DNA of 64,000 nt, taken from the NCBI RefSeq assembly GCF_020536995.1, contig NW_026273341.1:186001-250000 (forward strand), written 5' to 3'. The position numbers and the translations under genes are program-made. Origin of the DNA: Dreissena polymorpha. Lineage: Eukaryota; Mollusca; Bivalvia; Myida; Dreissenidae. The notes under the pieces were generated by a model that was not told the DNA's origin, did no database searches, and saw only the letters and a program-made list of their open reading frames with translations. Positions 44,200-56,899 of this stretch are shown piece after piece. Each line of letters begins with the position of its first letter. Within the stretch, counting starts at the first letter, position 1.

Positions 44200-45600
44200 C
44201 ACGGACACACGCAAACGAAACGCGGACGCGGAGATATGGAAACCCGGCCGTACAAGAACGCATCTTCTGAAAGATTATATGCGTAAACAGTAACACTATT
44301 TGTTTATTAATGCAAACGTTAAGTCAAGGGATTTTACATGACAATTGAGATGTTTGGCTATAACAATATGCGTTCAATGCTGGATTTCATACCTTTAAGC
44401 TACAATTTATAAGCACAGTCATGCAAAAGCTGTACTTAAACACACAAAAACATGGCGACAAATAACGTGAATATAACTGTTTGCATTTCAATTCATACTA
44501 CTGTCTCCATATAATGTGTTCTTCTTTATAAACAAGGGCTTATAAATGTCCTTATTTTTGTTCTATGAATGACATAAAAGCATAGATGCCTAGTTTTCAT
44601 CTCTACTGATACATTTGCGAATATTACAGATGGAATTGCAATGGGCATTGTTGTGTAAATATGGCAGACAGCTAATGTGCAATAGCAGGGGATAATAATA
44701 GTGTAAAACATTACGGATGCGAATATTTCGCGTTGAAATGTAGGGCACTCTGTTAACGGAATCGTATACATTCATGTAATACCTTAACGTGCATAACCTT
44801 CATACAACAAACAATTGCGATTTTTAAACAAATAGAATGAATTTTGGAGAAACAAAACGAAGGCAGAAAATTTATATAAAAAAACTGATGCACTTGTACA
44901 TAATTGAGCAAAATTTAAGGGGTTTTTTCTTAGCACATTGATGCAAACATAATTTACATTTAAGTAATTTGGTGAGCATGCAGGAAGAAAAGACATGTTG
45001 ATAGCGTGCTTGACGTGCAACCGGTTCATCATCTTGAAATGTCTATATTAAATGTGACAGTTGCGCGCAAAATATTTCTCGATAATTATAAACAATCAGA
45101 CATAACTTCGTCGTCAGATGTTAACTACGTAAAATAAGAAACATTAATAACGTATTCGTGTCATCTCAATGGGTTAACTTAAAGTAATAATTACGGTGAT
45201 TGAATCTGAAGGCGTTTGATTTATCACTGAAAATGTACCACGTCAAAATTTGAACAGTAAATTATTGTTCTGAAGATACACAATTTGACATTTTTAAGTT
45301 AAAAATTCTGAAATAGCTGTTGTTTTATCGTACTTTTTATATTCATGTTACTGCAACACATGTATCAAAACAATAGAAGCAAAGGATATCCATCACTTTG
45401 ATTGGTACACCCAACAAGGCCTACGTACAATGTACAATTGTGTATTATAATTCGTGTTTTTCATTAAGGTGAACTGCAAACGTTGCTGCATATGCATTTA
45501 CTGCCTAATCGCATGTTTCTGATTTCATAATCATAAATAATCCTAATAAACATAATGTCATATGTGATTATTAGTTCTGTGCATTTGCACGAGGCCAACG
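44200..45600. other. Unassigned AT-rich interval
   Basis: No gene or recognisable repeat is supported. The first 60 bp are rich in CGCGGAC words, which also occur left of the 6.2-kb element. Confidence 0.4.
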
Positions 45601-45649
45601 GTATATCGTGATGTATCTATGTGAATCAATATTCTAATTTATGTAATTT

Positions 45650-47200
45650 TCCTCACAACAAGACGTTCAAAGAATAACTGCGGGGGAAATATTTATCTCT
45701 TGGAATGCATGATTGTGTATCTACATCAGGACTGAACATTAGCTTCATTTAAGGTGTAAAAATATTAAAAAGATGGACTATGTATAAATTTATTCCATGT
45801 ATAAAAATGAGACGGTTTCTATGTCGTATTTGTTGTCCACTGGTTTTATGTCAACTATGACACTGGATTAATAGCCATGAAAATAACCCGTTATGAATAT
45901 ATAAGCATGTCATCAAAAATAAATTTCTTATAAACAAGACAATGATTTATGCACTTATATCGATTTTTAGTAAACAAAGATTAATGTATTAAAATATTTA
46001 ATGCGTTTATTAAATTATATATCAATTAGACCACATACTAAACAGTTTAGATCACGTATCACACTTGTTATATATAAGACATTACTATTCACTTAAAATA
46101 CCGACATTTCACATGTTGTTTTATTTCAAAATCATTTATCATCATAATTGTGTTGCAACAATTACATCGATATTTCGGGACATAAACATTTTACAAGAAT
46201 ATCACAATACCGCATCGATTAAAGACTATTTCCAATAAATAAGTATGACAAACAGAAAACATATAGCTAATAAACAATATATTATGAAAGAAGAAGCAAC
46301 CTAAATAATAATGAAACGCCAGATACATTGTCAGAAGATAAATGGCTGTATTATTATTATTGTATTATATTCATTCTATTGGTCATGTTGTATTGCAATT
46401 ATCGTATTGTTATTCTTGCATCGAAATTTGCGCAATGTTATGACTGTAGCCTTCAGCTTGTCGTATACGATTCATTAAACACATCGAACAACATATACCA
46501 TTGATTTGATTAAGTGAAAACGTATTATTTTTAAACAATATTCGACTGATGTTTGCAAAAACAATTGGTTTTATGCAAATTTATACATAAATAAAGCATA
46601 ATAAAATACACAATGAACAAACATTTTTTTTTAAATAATCTCACTATGTAACATGAATAAATCGACATAAACAGGGTCAAACGTAAGTATTGATATTTCA
46701 AGACAACGTTCTCTTCGATTGTGTGCATGTTCGTGATTTCAGTATAAATGTTAGAGTTACATTTTATATAGCAGAAATAAATAGGCCCTATTCGACGACA
46801 TAATTTATTCATATACATGTAGCAAATACATTTCGTTTAATTTACAGACTTACAATAACTAACACCAATAATTATGACTAGAAAAAACAAAAATTAATAT
46901 AAATAATATCGATCAATTTCTTTTATAATTAAGACGCATGCATATTAAGGTCTGGAACTTATTCATGTAAATACAGTATTCTATGTGACTGTTCATACAA
47001 TTTTAAAATTTATTTTTGAATGGATGTTCCTGAACCAAACTTACATCTTCGTACTAACCGAGAGGTGCAAAGCTCAATCTTAAAGGAGTGTTTTGTCATC
47101 TACATGTACACTTCGAAATTGAACTGTGCGCTTAATCGTTATCAAGTCTACAATGTGCACCAGTACGGTTATTGATGATCACCGTTGCCATGCTACACAG
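45650..47200. repeat. 3' flank of EF-hand gene D, duplicated at 35.1-36.2 kb
   Basis: Partner of 35100-36190 (see there). It probably includes the 3' untranslated region of gene D; an AATAAA on the minus strand is present near 47008. Confidence 0.55.
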
Positions 47201-47202
47201 TC

Positions 47203-49058
47203 TCAGTTGATGTGGTCATACAGGCCCTTCTCAAAATGTGAGATGTAGCCATCCCCTAGAAACAAAACAATACTCATGAATAGCGCCTACTGGTGATTAC
47301 AGTGTGTTCATGTGAGTTCGCGTTCGCTATGCGATTGTTTGTCGTGCCAACTGTTGGGCCATGCCTTCTTTCAAAAACAAATGTCCTAGGAACTGATAAT
47401 CAGAATTCAATCCAGTTTATTCAGTTTTAATGTCAAGTTGTCCATGGATGGTGTGACTATGTATAAGCATTAAATACTATATGGTTTAACAGAAGTTTTA
47501 TTTAAATTAAAAATAAAACGAATATCGATACTTTCGATAAAACTTTGACGTGCCTTTGCAAAGCTATATTTATTAAGGGAGGCTAGGCAACATTAACGCA
47601 TCGAAAAGTAAGTGAAAATTAAATTAGAAATCGACTTAAGTGACAATAATCATGCATGTCCAAGTGAATTTGCAAAGGTATTACCATCCATGTCGAAGAT
47701 TTCTTTGACCCATAGGTCCAGCATTTCATCCTTATGAGAACAGATATCCATGATAAAATTTACCCTCATATGATCTGCAACACATTGTAATGATATACTA
47801 AAACATAACGTTTATAGAAAACGATCTATAAGGCGTTGTAACAATATTAGCGGATGTTCTCCATGTAGAGGGTGTTCTCTTTGTGCTTTATCTAAAGTAA
47901 CATTGTTCATAAGGAGTTGAACGCTATTAAATTGTTTCAAGTGAATGTATATGTCAAATTGCGTGTTATCAAACGAGAGAAGGATAAAAAATTGTGCTCA
48001 AATACATGGAGAATGTGAATAGATGCTCAGTAGTATTACGTAGAAGGAACAGTACATGTTAACCGGTTATTACTCGAGTCAATGTTCATATTTCTAAAGC
48101 GCACGCATTTGAAAAAAAATAAAAGTTTATCACTTTCAAATGAAGATTGAACTTTATAATACAAAGATAAAAATAATATACCTTTATTATATAAACAAAA
48201 AACATTAGTGTATCACCTGAGATGCCGATAAAATGCTTCTGCAAAGCCTTGAAGAATTTCATTTTGCCTTGGATGTGAGCGCATAGGCCGTGACGAGCAA
48301 AGTGGTGTACAGTCCTGAAAAATACGCATTTTAGATACATTTAATATATAGCAATTTATTTGGTACACAATGATTATAAAGAGAAAATCATACAGCATTA
48401 TTCGAATTATAAAACACTTATTAATTTTAAAAATCATGTTTTTGTAAAATTCCACAGAAGAAAAGATTCAGGGGACCGTCGTATTAAACAGAATACGACA
48501 CAGTTAAGTAACAATATTAACCGTGTCATTTGTTTAAGAATAATTATGGCAAGGCACCAGTTCCGATGATTATGACGTTCGAGTAATTATATATATTTTT
48601 CTTTAATACATTAATAGGGAAATATATTTGTCATACCTGTATATTTTAATGGGGGTTAAAACTTTCAGAGGTATATATCGTTTTATCTTCAACAAGATCG
48701 GACATTGAATCCTGGCATCATTCGTGAGTAATACGATGCGAAAGAAAAAGTAGTAATAAGAAATATAATTTTGAATATACAAGAAACAGTTTTACCGCTC
48801 TTATGTAGATTGTGTGTATATTCTTGCTAAAATCATATGAAGTTTTTTTGAATCCCTTATATGATGCTGAAGTTACAACACTTTTTAATTACAACAAAAT
48901 GCTTACGTCTTATGTTGAAACTCTTCCATTTCTTCTTGAACCTTTGAAAGTTTCACCTCTTCTGGGGCGTCGTTTATTTTAATATTGCCCGCACCACACT
49001 CTGAGACGGCCACGACACAAACGATCATACAAAATGCGATCATCGTAACATTAACCAT
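47203..49058 (-). CDS. Small secreted single-EF-hand protein, paralogue D
   Basis: Four exons: 49058-48907, 48314-48217, 47774-47685 and 47255-47203 (152, 98, 90 and 53 nt), phases 2-1-1, 130 aa. A signal peptide (about MVNVTMIAFCMIVCVVAVSECGA) is followed by GNIKINDAPEEVKLSKVQEE and a charged helix, then TVHHFARHGLCAHIQGKMKF, a helix with FIMDIC, and a full EF-hand loop DMDGDGYISHFE (D1, D3, D5, G6, I8, E12), ending KGLYDHIN. Two cysteines outside the signal peptide (HGLC and MDIC) are shared by all three intact paralogues and could pair. The start at 49058 is the first ATG and gives the signal peptide. The upstream block at 49330-49560 resembles that of paralogue B. A secreted Ca2+-binding role is inferred; nothing ties it to a known shell, byssus or immune protein. 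Confidence 0.88.
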
Positions 49059-49329
49059 TTTGAAGAAGATTGATCGATAACAGTTAAAACGTATTCAAAT
49101 GCAGTCCAAACACAGTTCAGTGGTTCCTGTTAGATGAACACAGTTGTATACACGCGAGGTACGCAGTTTCCCTTCTTCAAATATATGCCAAACAAATGTG
49201 TATTATCACGTATTTTCTCAATATCTGCTTATCTTAATCGTATCCCAATAAATAATTGTTGTATTTTTGGTTAATTATTCTGCATATAATTATCATAAAA
49301 TGTTGCGTCTCATGTTAATAAAAACACTC

Positions 49330-49560
49330 GCGTTTGCTTTGCTTCCAATCTATCTACAGAAATGCTACACTTGCGTCTAGATAACTTGCCAGCCGACGAC
49401 AAAACATCAGATGCTCAATATTTCCACAGATACGACAACTGTGCAGTGGTTTACTCGGTGGTCTGGATGTTTTCACACAGAAAGTATTCACGGAACCCTC
49501 TTCATAATCAAAATATAAGTATTCTTCTAACTTCTTGTAAATTCTAATTTGATGGAATTA
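49330..49560. promoter_or_regulatory. Upstream block shared by EF-hand paralogues (copy at D)
   Basis: 0.27-0.50 kb upstream of the D start. Shares GCCAGCCGACGACAAAA, GTGGT..ACTC..TGGTCT and TTTTCACACAG with the B block at the same distance. An open frame across it on the plus strand (49362-49547) has no family resemblance and is not called a gene. Confidence 0.4.
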
Positions 49561-49744
49561 TAATACGAATCATTTGTTTCTTTATTTAATGTCACGCTTA
49601 TTTTAATGATGTGCAATAGTTTCACACAAGCCGCTAGTCCGCGATGTTTTAAAGCTTAGGTGTTCAAATCCACGTTTATAGCGCTGTATGTTCCACTACA
49701 GTGTTTGTAAACTAACGTCTTATTTAAGTAAACGCCAGCTTAAA

Positions 49745-50000
49745 TATTTAAACGGGGCGTTGTGACCGACTCTTTACAACCTAATATGGACCTAAATTTA
49801 CATAAGACTGACGCAAGAGGCGTTTACATGCCAGTACGCCAGGCGCCGTAGGATGGTATATAAAAGTACGTAAATTCTAAGGTTGACCTCGGTGCATTTG
49901 CACTAAAGTACTTATTGTACATTGACTATTTGTAGGAGCCTTTTAAAGTTGTAGCACCTATTCAACACCATTTTGTATCTCTTATTTTGTTTTTTTATTT
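49745..50000. repeat. Upstream flank of gene D matching flank of relic C
   Basis: CTAATATGGACC...AAGACTGACGCAAGAGGCGTTTACATG...GTACGCCAGGCGCCG...GGTTGACCTCGGTGCATTTGCA is matched at 36520-36680 with moderate divergence. Confidence 0.65.
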
Positions 50001-50379
50001 AAATGGCACAATTAGAAAATGTTTTTCTTTTAAACACTTACACTTTTAAACAATTACAGTTACGACAAAACTACAAGCAATTTTTATCCATCAAAATGAA
50101 CAGTTAATGGATTTCATTAACCATTGCGATGACCGAATGCGTAAAATCTAAATGCCAACATTATGAACAAAAACGTAGTAAACGTATTTTAAAATCTATA
50201 TGAATGCAAATAAATGCAAAACAAATGTATTTCTTAAACTTATTTCAAAATCCAAATAGACACAAATTTCTTCACAACATGTATTAAACTTATTTATAAT
50301 CCAAATTACAAATTCGCCATCTTAACATTTTGTTAACCTGTAGTTAAGTTTAAACATAGTTATTTTACTTATTTAGAAC

Positions 50380-50522
50380 GCTCTCAAGTCAGTTTCCTTG
50401 GCCTAGGACCAGTACTTGGTGTCTTTGGGGAGATCTTAAGAACGTTCCTACAGTGGGGATCGGACCCGTAACCTTCCTGTCGCTAGGCGGACACCATATC
50501 CATTACACCACGGCCACCTGTC
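50380..50522 (-). mobile_element. tRNA-derived SINE, family 2, copy 1
   Basis: Minus-strand head GGTGGCCGTGGTGTAATGGA at 50520 and a B-box-like GGGTCCGATCCCCAC near 50462, then CCAAGTACTGGTCCTAGGCC and AGGAAACTGACTTGAG. A second copy lies at 51278-51425. Confidence 0.75.
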
Positions 50523-51277
50523 AGGGTGGTTCGGACAACAAAGGAACTCACTTATCGATGTGATTCAAATAGTTAAGAGTACGTCATCTGTAACGTTATT
50601 GCAATGCAAACATAGGACACTATCTCAATCTGCGTGAATATAATAATATGCTTGGTCGCTTTTAATAAAAGGAAGGACATAATGATGCTTTTCTTGTGTT
50701 TGTGTCTAATATACAGTCGGCATAGGCATTTCTTCATTTGTTACTAATAGCCAAACAAATATACATGTAGATGGCTTATTTACCTCCTTCCTCACCTATA
50801 TATACGCGTTCTCAAATATTTTGGGTGCAATTAATGAATTTTTTGCGAAATTACCCGACAGCCAAAAAAACTAGTTTTACGGATATAACACTACGTGATA
50901 TATCGAAATATTCGTAATGATTCAGTCTTTCGTTAGCAGGTTCATATAAAAAATGTGCCTTTAAGAAATTCGGTCAACATATGCGAAAGTAAAGTGATGA
51001 TAACCTGTTTGACCTGCTTGAAGTGCTACCAGTGTAACATATTTTAATTAAAAGGGAAAGTATCCCGTCAAAAATAAATGTGATCCACATGGGTAATAAA
51101 GTCATCATTTTTTTAACACCTTAATTTAGAAACACTTAACGCCTATCCGTGTCGTTCAAAACGTTTCAGTTTCAATTAACTTAATATGTGACGGCGAAGC
51201 ACTTTGACGGCTTTTTATTAGTTTATTATAGAATTGTTGTTTTAGCTCGATTGCATTTAAAGTACTTAAAATTTATT

Positions 51278-51425
51278 TGAGTCCATTTCCTGGGACTAGA
51301 ACCAGTACTTGGTATATGTTGGAGGAGATATAATGTACGCTAACATAGTGGGGCAGTGGGGATGAAACTCCTGACCTCCCGTTCACCAGGCGGACACCAT
51401 ATCCACTAGGCCACGGCGACAGGCT
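51278..51425 (-). mobile_element. tRNA-derived SINE, family 2, copy 2
   Basis: GTCGCCGTGGCCTAGTGGATATGGTGTCCGCCTGGTGAA head, worn B box, then CCAAGTACTGGTTCTAGTCCCAGGAAATGGACTCAA. Same orientation as copy 1, 0.9 kb apart. Confidence 0.75.
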
Positions 51426-52089
51426 TTTGTTTAATGAATCACAATATATGTCAAACTATAAATTGTAATGATTGTAGGTGCGAAAATACATACAAGTTTA
51501 AAAAATTCAATATTCTTGAATGGCTGATGTTTTATCGAATATGCACATTTTTATAGTCATTTAAGTGTCGCCCCAAACAAAAATTAAATGGGCACCCAAC
51601 AAGAGCGTTATCTCGACCAATTGTATAATATAATAGGTAATTACTTAATAATTACTTTTAACGACCGAATGTGTAGCATATGCGTTTTTAAAAAGAATGT
51701 ATTCACAAAGGTAATACATTATATAACGACATAGATATTAACTGTAGAGTCGAATTCCGTTTACATAATGAAATGCATAATTAAAATGTACAAGCACAAT
51801 TAAGTCTTTAGTGCAATCGACTGTTGCCTAGTATAAGACGCAGCGATGATTCATTGTATTGTCAATATATTAAATAATGTATGATTCAAGTAAACATGAT
51901 AAGGCTGAATGAAAGGACGTACAATTATTATATAAACAATTTAAGAAGACACATTGGATTATCGTTATAATTTGAATGATATGTAATGATATCAACACAA
52001 TATTTAAAAACATTTGCACAACCAAAATACAATATAGGCGGATATTTATGGTAAACGATGACATTCTTTGTTTGTTTATATTGATAATA

Positions 52090-52142
52090 TCATGCAACCC
52101 CTTCTCGAAATGTGAATACAGCCATCTCATGAAATGAAAGCG
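52090..52142 (-). pseudogene. EF-hand paralogue E, last-exon relic
   Basis: Minus strand reads as the family's last exon with one base lost: (G)D-G-C/Y-(I)-SHFEKGLHDIIN. The acceptor is decayed and no exons 1-3 are found upstream, although a stretch like the shared upstream block follows at 52640-52830. It marks a fifth, dead unit of the tandem family. Confidence 0.65.
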
Positions 52143-52639
52143 AATATCATTAACAATATTCACGGTTACACAAGTTGTTTGTTAGTTATGGTTATGTGGT
52201 GTTGTGTTATTTCAAATATTTTAGTAATTGTGATATACTGTAATTAATAGAGGGTTCGCAATCACACTTACTGTATGAATTTACCTCTGATCCAAGTTTT
52301 AATCATGATTTTAATATGTGTTCTGTTAAAAGAGTGTAGATCAAATCATTATTTAACTAAACTAATATAGTTTGTGGAATGCACAGCTTGCTATTATTAT
52401 GTAAGTATAACTTGTACTAGAAGCATTAAACGGATGTCCATTTAGAGACTGCCCACACCATTCATACAGCATGACGATTCTTTGAGCAATTAAAACATTT
52501 ACAATTATGGCGCCATCCACGTTTTTTTTTATTTCGTCTACTTGTCATTGCTACAATCCATGAAATAAATGTGTAACTGTGTGAATTTGGTGCCAAGTCT
52601 TTGAAACAAGTTGGTTTTCCAGATAAATAATTCGCTTCT

Positions 52640-52830
52640 TTGATTCGCCTAACGAGCTAAGATAAAGAACCGTTCCAATGAGAGTGAATCTAGATAAATT
52701 GCACCCTGAGACAAAAACTCTGTTGTGCAAATTTCCACATATTATATAATTGCTTCTTTGTAAAGTGATTATTGTGAAACATAAATTACCGTGCAGTCTG
52801 GGTATTTTCACAGATATTGTATTGTTCTCA
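52640..52830. repeat. Upstream-block remnant of relic E
   Basis: Shares CTTTGATTCGCCTAACGAGC, a TCTAGATAA.TTGC word, GA.AAAAACTC, ACCGTGCAGT and TTTTCACAGATA with the blocks upstream of B and D. Confidence 0.4.
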
Positions 52831-52950
52831 AATCCCCTTCTGCGCTATAGAATAAACATCGTAGAAAGTTAAGCACTCCAATTTTAATGATTTATGACAC
52901 GCGTACATATACTTTATAAAGTTTGCGGGTCGTAAAGCAGCATTAATGTT

Positions 52951-53141
52951 TGAGCCTTGTTCTAAGAAAACTGGGCTTTATGCATGTGCGTATAGTGTTA
53001 TCCCAAATTAGCCTGTGCAGTCCGCAGGACTTCCTTGAAACTAAAAATATCATAAAAGCGGAAAGTTTCGTCCCTGATTGGCCTGAGTGGACGACAATTC
53101 ACGCACATGCATTAAGCCCAGTTTTCTCAGAACGCGGCTCA
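52951..53141. mobile_element. Dreissena-type MITE, complete
   Basis: TGAGCC.TGTTCTAAGAAAACTGGGC and GCCCAGTTTTCTCAGAACGCGGCTCA are inverted ends; the interior has TTAGCCTGTGCAGTCCGCAGG and AAAAGCGGAAAGTTTCGTCCC. Same family as 42709-42917. Confidence 0.85.
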
Positions 53142-53821
53142 TTTTACCTTATAGATTTTTTGCTTTTATAATAAGTACATACAGGGAAAACAAAAGTAAT
53201 GGTATTTCGAAAAAGAGGCGGTTTATTTCCACGTGAAAAGTGGACCTATAATGGATATGTCATTCAAAAATGAATTTTACTACCTTGAGTATTTGTTTTT
53301 CATTATACTCGGAGTTTTACATCGAATCAGGAACACCTAACGTATGAAACATTAAAATCAATTAATATTGTATAATCTTAATTTCATGACTATTATTGAT
53401 TGTCAACTATTTGACGCATTTATTGGTTTCATTTAACAAAAAATGTCACGGACGTTTGGGGCTATATTCAATGTAAGGAGTTGGAAAGAATCCTTTTGAC
53501 ATTTTGTAAACGATAATTAATGGTTAGCCATTACACATGTAATGCAGGTGTCAATGGTTAGCGGGGTAGATTTCCCATATATATATATATTGAATGTCAA
53601 TGTCATAACATATTGATTTAAGTTAGTTAGAGCTAAAAATATCATAATAAAACACATTTATGACTTGGCCGTTTCAGATTATCACATGAGCTGACATATG
53701 TTATGTTTAAAAAAATGCTTGCTGGCCATAGTTTATTTTTTTAGGATATGAATAATATTCATATTGCCATTATTAAATTTGTAGAGGAATACAAACGAAG
53801 AGTATATGATTACTCTATACA

Positions 53822-53950
53822 GATTGGTATAGAAAGTTAAATATATAGGATTGATATAGAACGTTAAATATATAGGATTGGTATAGAACGTTTAATATAT
53901 AGGATTGGTATAGAACGTTAATATATAGGATTGGTATGGAACGTTAAATA
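53822..53950. repeat. ~27-bp minisatellite, about five copies
   Basis: ATTGGTATAGAACGTTAAAT then ATATAGG, repeated with one or two changes per unit. Confidence 0.85.
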
Positions 53951-53959
53951 ACAATTAAA

Positions 53960-55750
53960 TGTTACATGACATTCGAAGTTTTGAATGAACTTTGAATATG
54001 AGTCCTTATTAGCCATTCTACCAAGAAGTTTGAGAAAACTGTTCACTATAATAAGATTGTCAGCCCATCCATAACATATTCTTACTGGTCGTTATGCAAG
54101 AGAAATCATTTCTAAAGACCAATAATACTGCATTTGTTGCGATTCTACCTGTATCGAACAACAATTTTACTTTATTTGCATTGCCCGGCGTTTGAAATCA
54201 TTAGAATAAAATACAAAAAGCATGTTATTATAAACGGTCACCTTTGTATAAATACTTTTTTGCAATTGAAAAAATTCAACAGAAATAATAAAATTCTGTC
54301 TTTTGTAAAAGAATCACTTAAATAACGAACATCTCAATTCTAAATGCAAAAATGCTTAAACTGCTCATCCTCTATTTTTATTTTTCGTTGTTATATTTTA
54401 TTTGTGCTCACGCAAATTAATTCGCTAAGTAAATGATTTATAACTTTGCTCCTATCATAACTGACACACTGTACAGTTTGCATGGTGTTTTGTTGCCGAT
54501 GTTCATTGTCAAGTCGAAATAAACTCTGTGTCTGTCTTTTATAATTAGATATTAGTCCGTTTATTTACTGAAGTTAAAAGTCGCCCGATATTGATATCAC
54601 GCGCTATTTAAACATCGTAACGAATGACAGCGGATAATAACCTTTTATCAAGAAGAAATAAACTCATTTGAGAGCTTAAAACTCCATCAACTGTAAGTTA
54701 AAACAGATTTCCAGTATTATGCGTATACTTTATGACATGATTTTTGGAATTCAACTATCCTAGCAATTCCAAATGACATTATATACCCGGTTTCATAATT
54801 TGCATTTTAGAGGCGATATAATATTTTATGTTTTCAGATATACCAACTTATTTTCTTGCTTCTATATGTTTCATGCATAGTTTTCGTTGTATGTAACTTA
54901 CTTTCGTGCTTTATTAAATGAGTGTACACACTAAAGATAAGTGACAGGATATAATACATGAAAAACATCTAATGGTTAAACACTTAAACAACAATAACAT
55001 TATAAGTAAATCATATCGATTTATGTAAACATTTAAACCAACATACTCATCAATTCAAGACAGACCAAAACATACAATGCAATATACACTGTCATATTTA
55101 GTTTTATCATACCATAGCATTGATATCTGCTTGACATAAGGTTGCCTGATATATTTTTTATATCATGGTCAACAGGAAGTTCTTATATCAGTCAATGTTT
55201 GGAGTTACGTGGGATTTGCAATAAAGTCAACACTTTTTTTTAATCATCACAGCCCGCACTACATAAGTTAAATGACGTCATCAATGGGACAATAAATCTT
55301 AAATATAGATATAATCATTGCACTCGCAAGTGTTGCACAGAAAGTTAAGACAAATGATAACTGTGTGCTAATCCTAAACTATTTAAACAAACGATTTAAC
55401 ACGCTTATGTCAATATTGACACCATCATCAAAATGTCAATTTCAAAACACATTTCCAAAATGGCGTCTCCAAACTATTCGGTGTAGTGCGTTTTTTTCGA
55501 TTAAATTTGTCGCTGCAGTCCATTTCTGATCTCCAATTCAAGACGTTTATAATTAAAGCGGGTGTACTCTTCCAATTCGTAGTGCAAACAACTTTTTTTC
55601 TCTATACCATGTTTAAAATAGACGATTATTCGTGTCGTCTTTTCCAACGCCGTTTCTACGTGTATGTCAACGTGTTGAGCCGGATCAGCAAAATCAGCGG
55701 GGATCCGTACATTTTAAATATAAAAAATGGATTGTTTTGCAGATTTTTAG
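53960..55750. other. Unassigned AT-rich interval
   Basis: No gene supported. The open frame at 55486-55803 has no initiation signal or family motif and runs into the hairpin at 55776. Confidence 0.4.
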
Positions 55751-55775
55751 GAAGATGTGGTATGATAAATAGAAA

Positions 55776-55908
55776 AACAGGTTACTGTCCCATCGTTTTG
55801 TAATATATCAGGCTCGGCACGAATAAAATAACGGCTCGGCAAGCCTCGCCGCTATATTATTCTAAGCCTCGCCTGATATATTACAAAACGATGGGACAGT
55901 AACCTGTT
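55776..55908. repeat. Perfect 38-bp-arm hairpin (foldback repeat)
   Basis: AACAGGTTACTGTCCCATCG at 55776 starts a 38-bp arm (55776-55813) repeated without mismatch in inverted order at 55871-55908. The 57-bp centre carries GGCTCGGC/GCCTCGCC words that can pair again. Confidence 0.85.
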
Positions 55909-56386
55909 ATTCTCTATATATAACGACTAATGACATAATTTCAGTCCATCTAAACAGCTGATATAGCATATGAAAAAGCTATGAGAAAAGCGGAACCACA
56001 GTTTTATTAAATGTCGTAGTCTATGTAATTGTAGTTTTATGAAGTGTCAAATTGCTGGGCAAATGGTTTATTGTAAAAAAATAAAGGTTATCCGTAATTA
56101 TAATTTAACTTCTTTCTGTTGCAATTGGCGTTTCAGTTCGCGTATATGCGCATTTGTTATTAGTTGTTCGCTTGCGAACAACTAATGTTACTGCCATTAA
56201 ATTCAAGTCGGTCTGCTCTTAGCTACTCTAAGAACGATAACCACCGCATCTGCATGTGCACTTATTAGCCTGTTTATACTTCACCACTGGTACACTGCAG
56301 ACAGTGAGTGCGTGTATGTAATCAATAGTGTTAAACAGCTTGTGGGACGATATTGGCCAGTTTATCATTGAAATCTGTAATATTGG

Positions 56387-56584
56387 ATGCGTTCAGGGAA
56401 ACGGGGCTTTATGCATGTCAAATAAGTGGTGTCCTGTGCACACTGATTAGCCTGTGCAGTGCAAACAAGCTTATCAAGGACGATACTTCCTGACTGTATA
56501 GTGTTTTTTGTTAAAAGAGAGTCCCTGGTACTGGGATGACAATTAATGCATATGCATTAAGCCCTGTTTTCCCAAAATGAAGCT
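56387..56584. mobile_element. Dreissena-type MITE, worn copy
   Basis: GCGTTCAGGGAAACGGGGCTTTATGCATGT and ATGCATTAAGCCCTGTTTTCCCAAAATG are the decayed inverted ends; ATTAGCCTGTGCAG is kept inside. Confidence 0.7.
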
Positions 56585-56741
56585 TAAATTAACTTTTCTA
56601 TTAATGATTTGAAAAAAAAGATAAAAGTGATAATAACTTCAAAGCAATGTCGCTGACAAGGCAAATAAACAAAATCACCTTTAAATCAAATAAATAACCA
56701 ATGAGTTCTAAATGTTTACTTTGTAGCATTTTAGTAAACAT

Positions 56742-56890
56742 CTTAAAGGGACCGTTTTACAGTTTGACATTAAATGCTTAATATTGATAAATGTAAACAT
56801 TGGTTCTTAAAAGCTCCATTAAAAAAAACAAGAATAAAATTAAAGAAACAAAAAAAACTCAATTGGGCTCCAACCACTGACCCCAACATT
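56742..56890 (-). mobile_element. SINE of the 34.1-kb family, head lost
   Basis: Shares TTAAATGCTTAATATTGATAAATG, AAACATTGGTTCT, CTCCATTAAAAA and AAGAATAAAATT, then CTCAATTGGGCTCCAACCACTGACC, with 34130-34240. The tRNA-like head is not recognisable beyond 56890. Confidence 0.65.
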
Positions 56891-56899
56891 TTGGTAAAT

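Noticed and set aside
50460-50522. tRNA gene
   Set aside because: Same reasoning; a second copy at 51.4 kb shares the non-tRNA body, so it is a SINE.
55486-55803. 105-codon plus frame
   Set aside because: No ATG at its start, no motif, and it ends inside the perfect hairpin.
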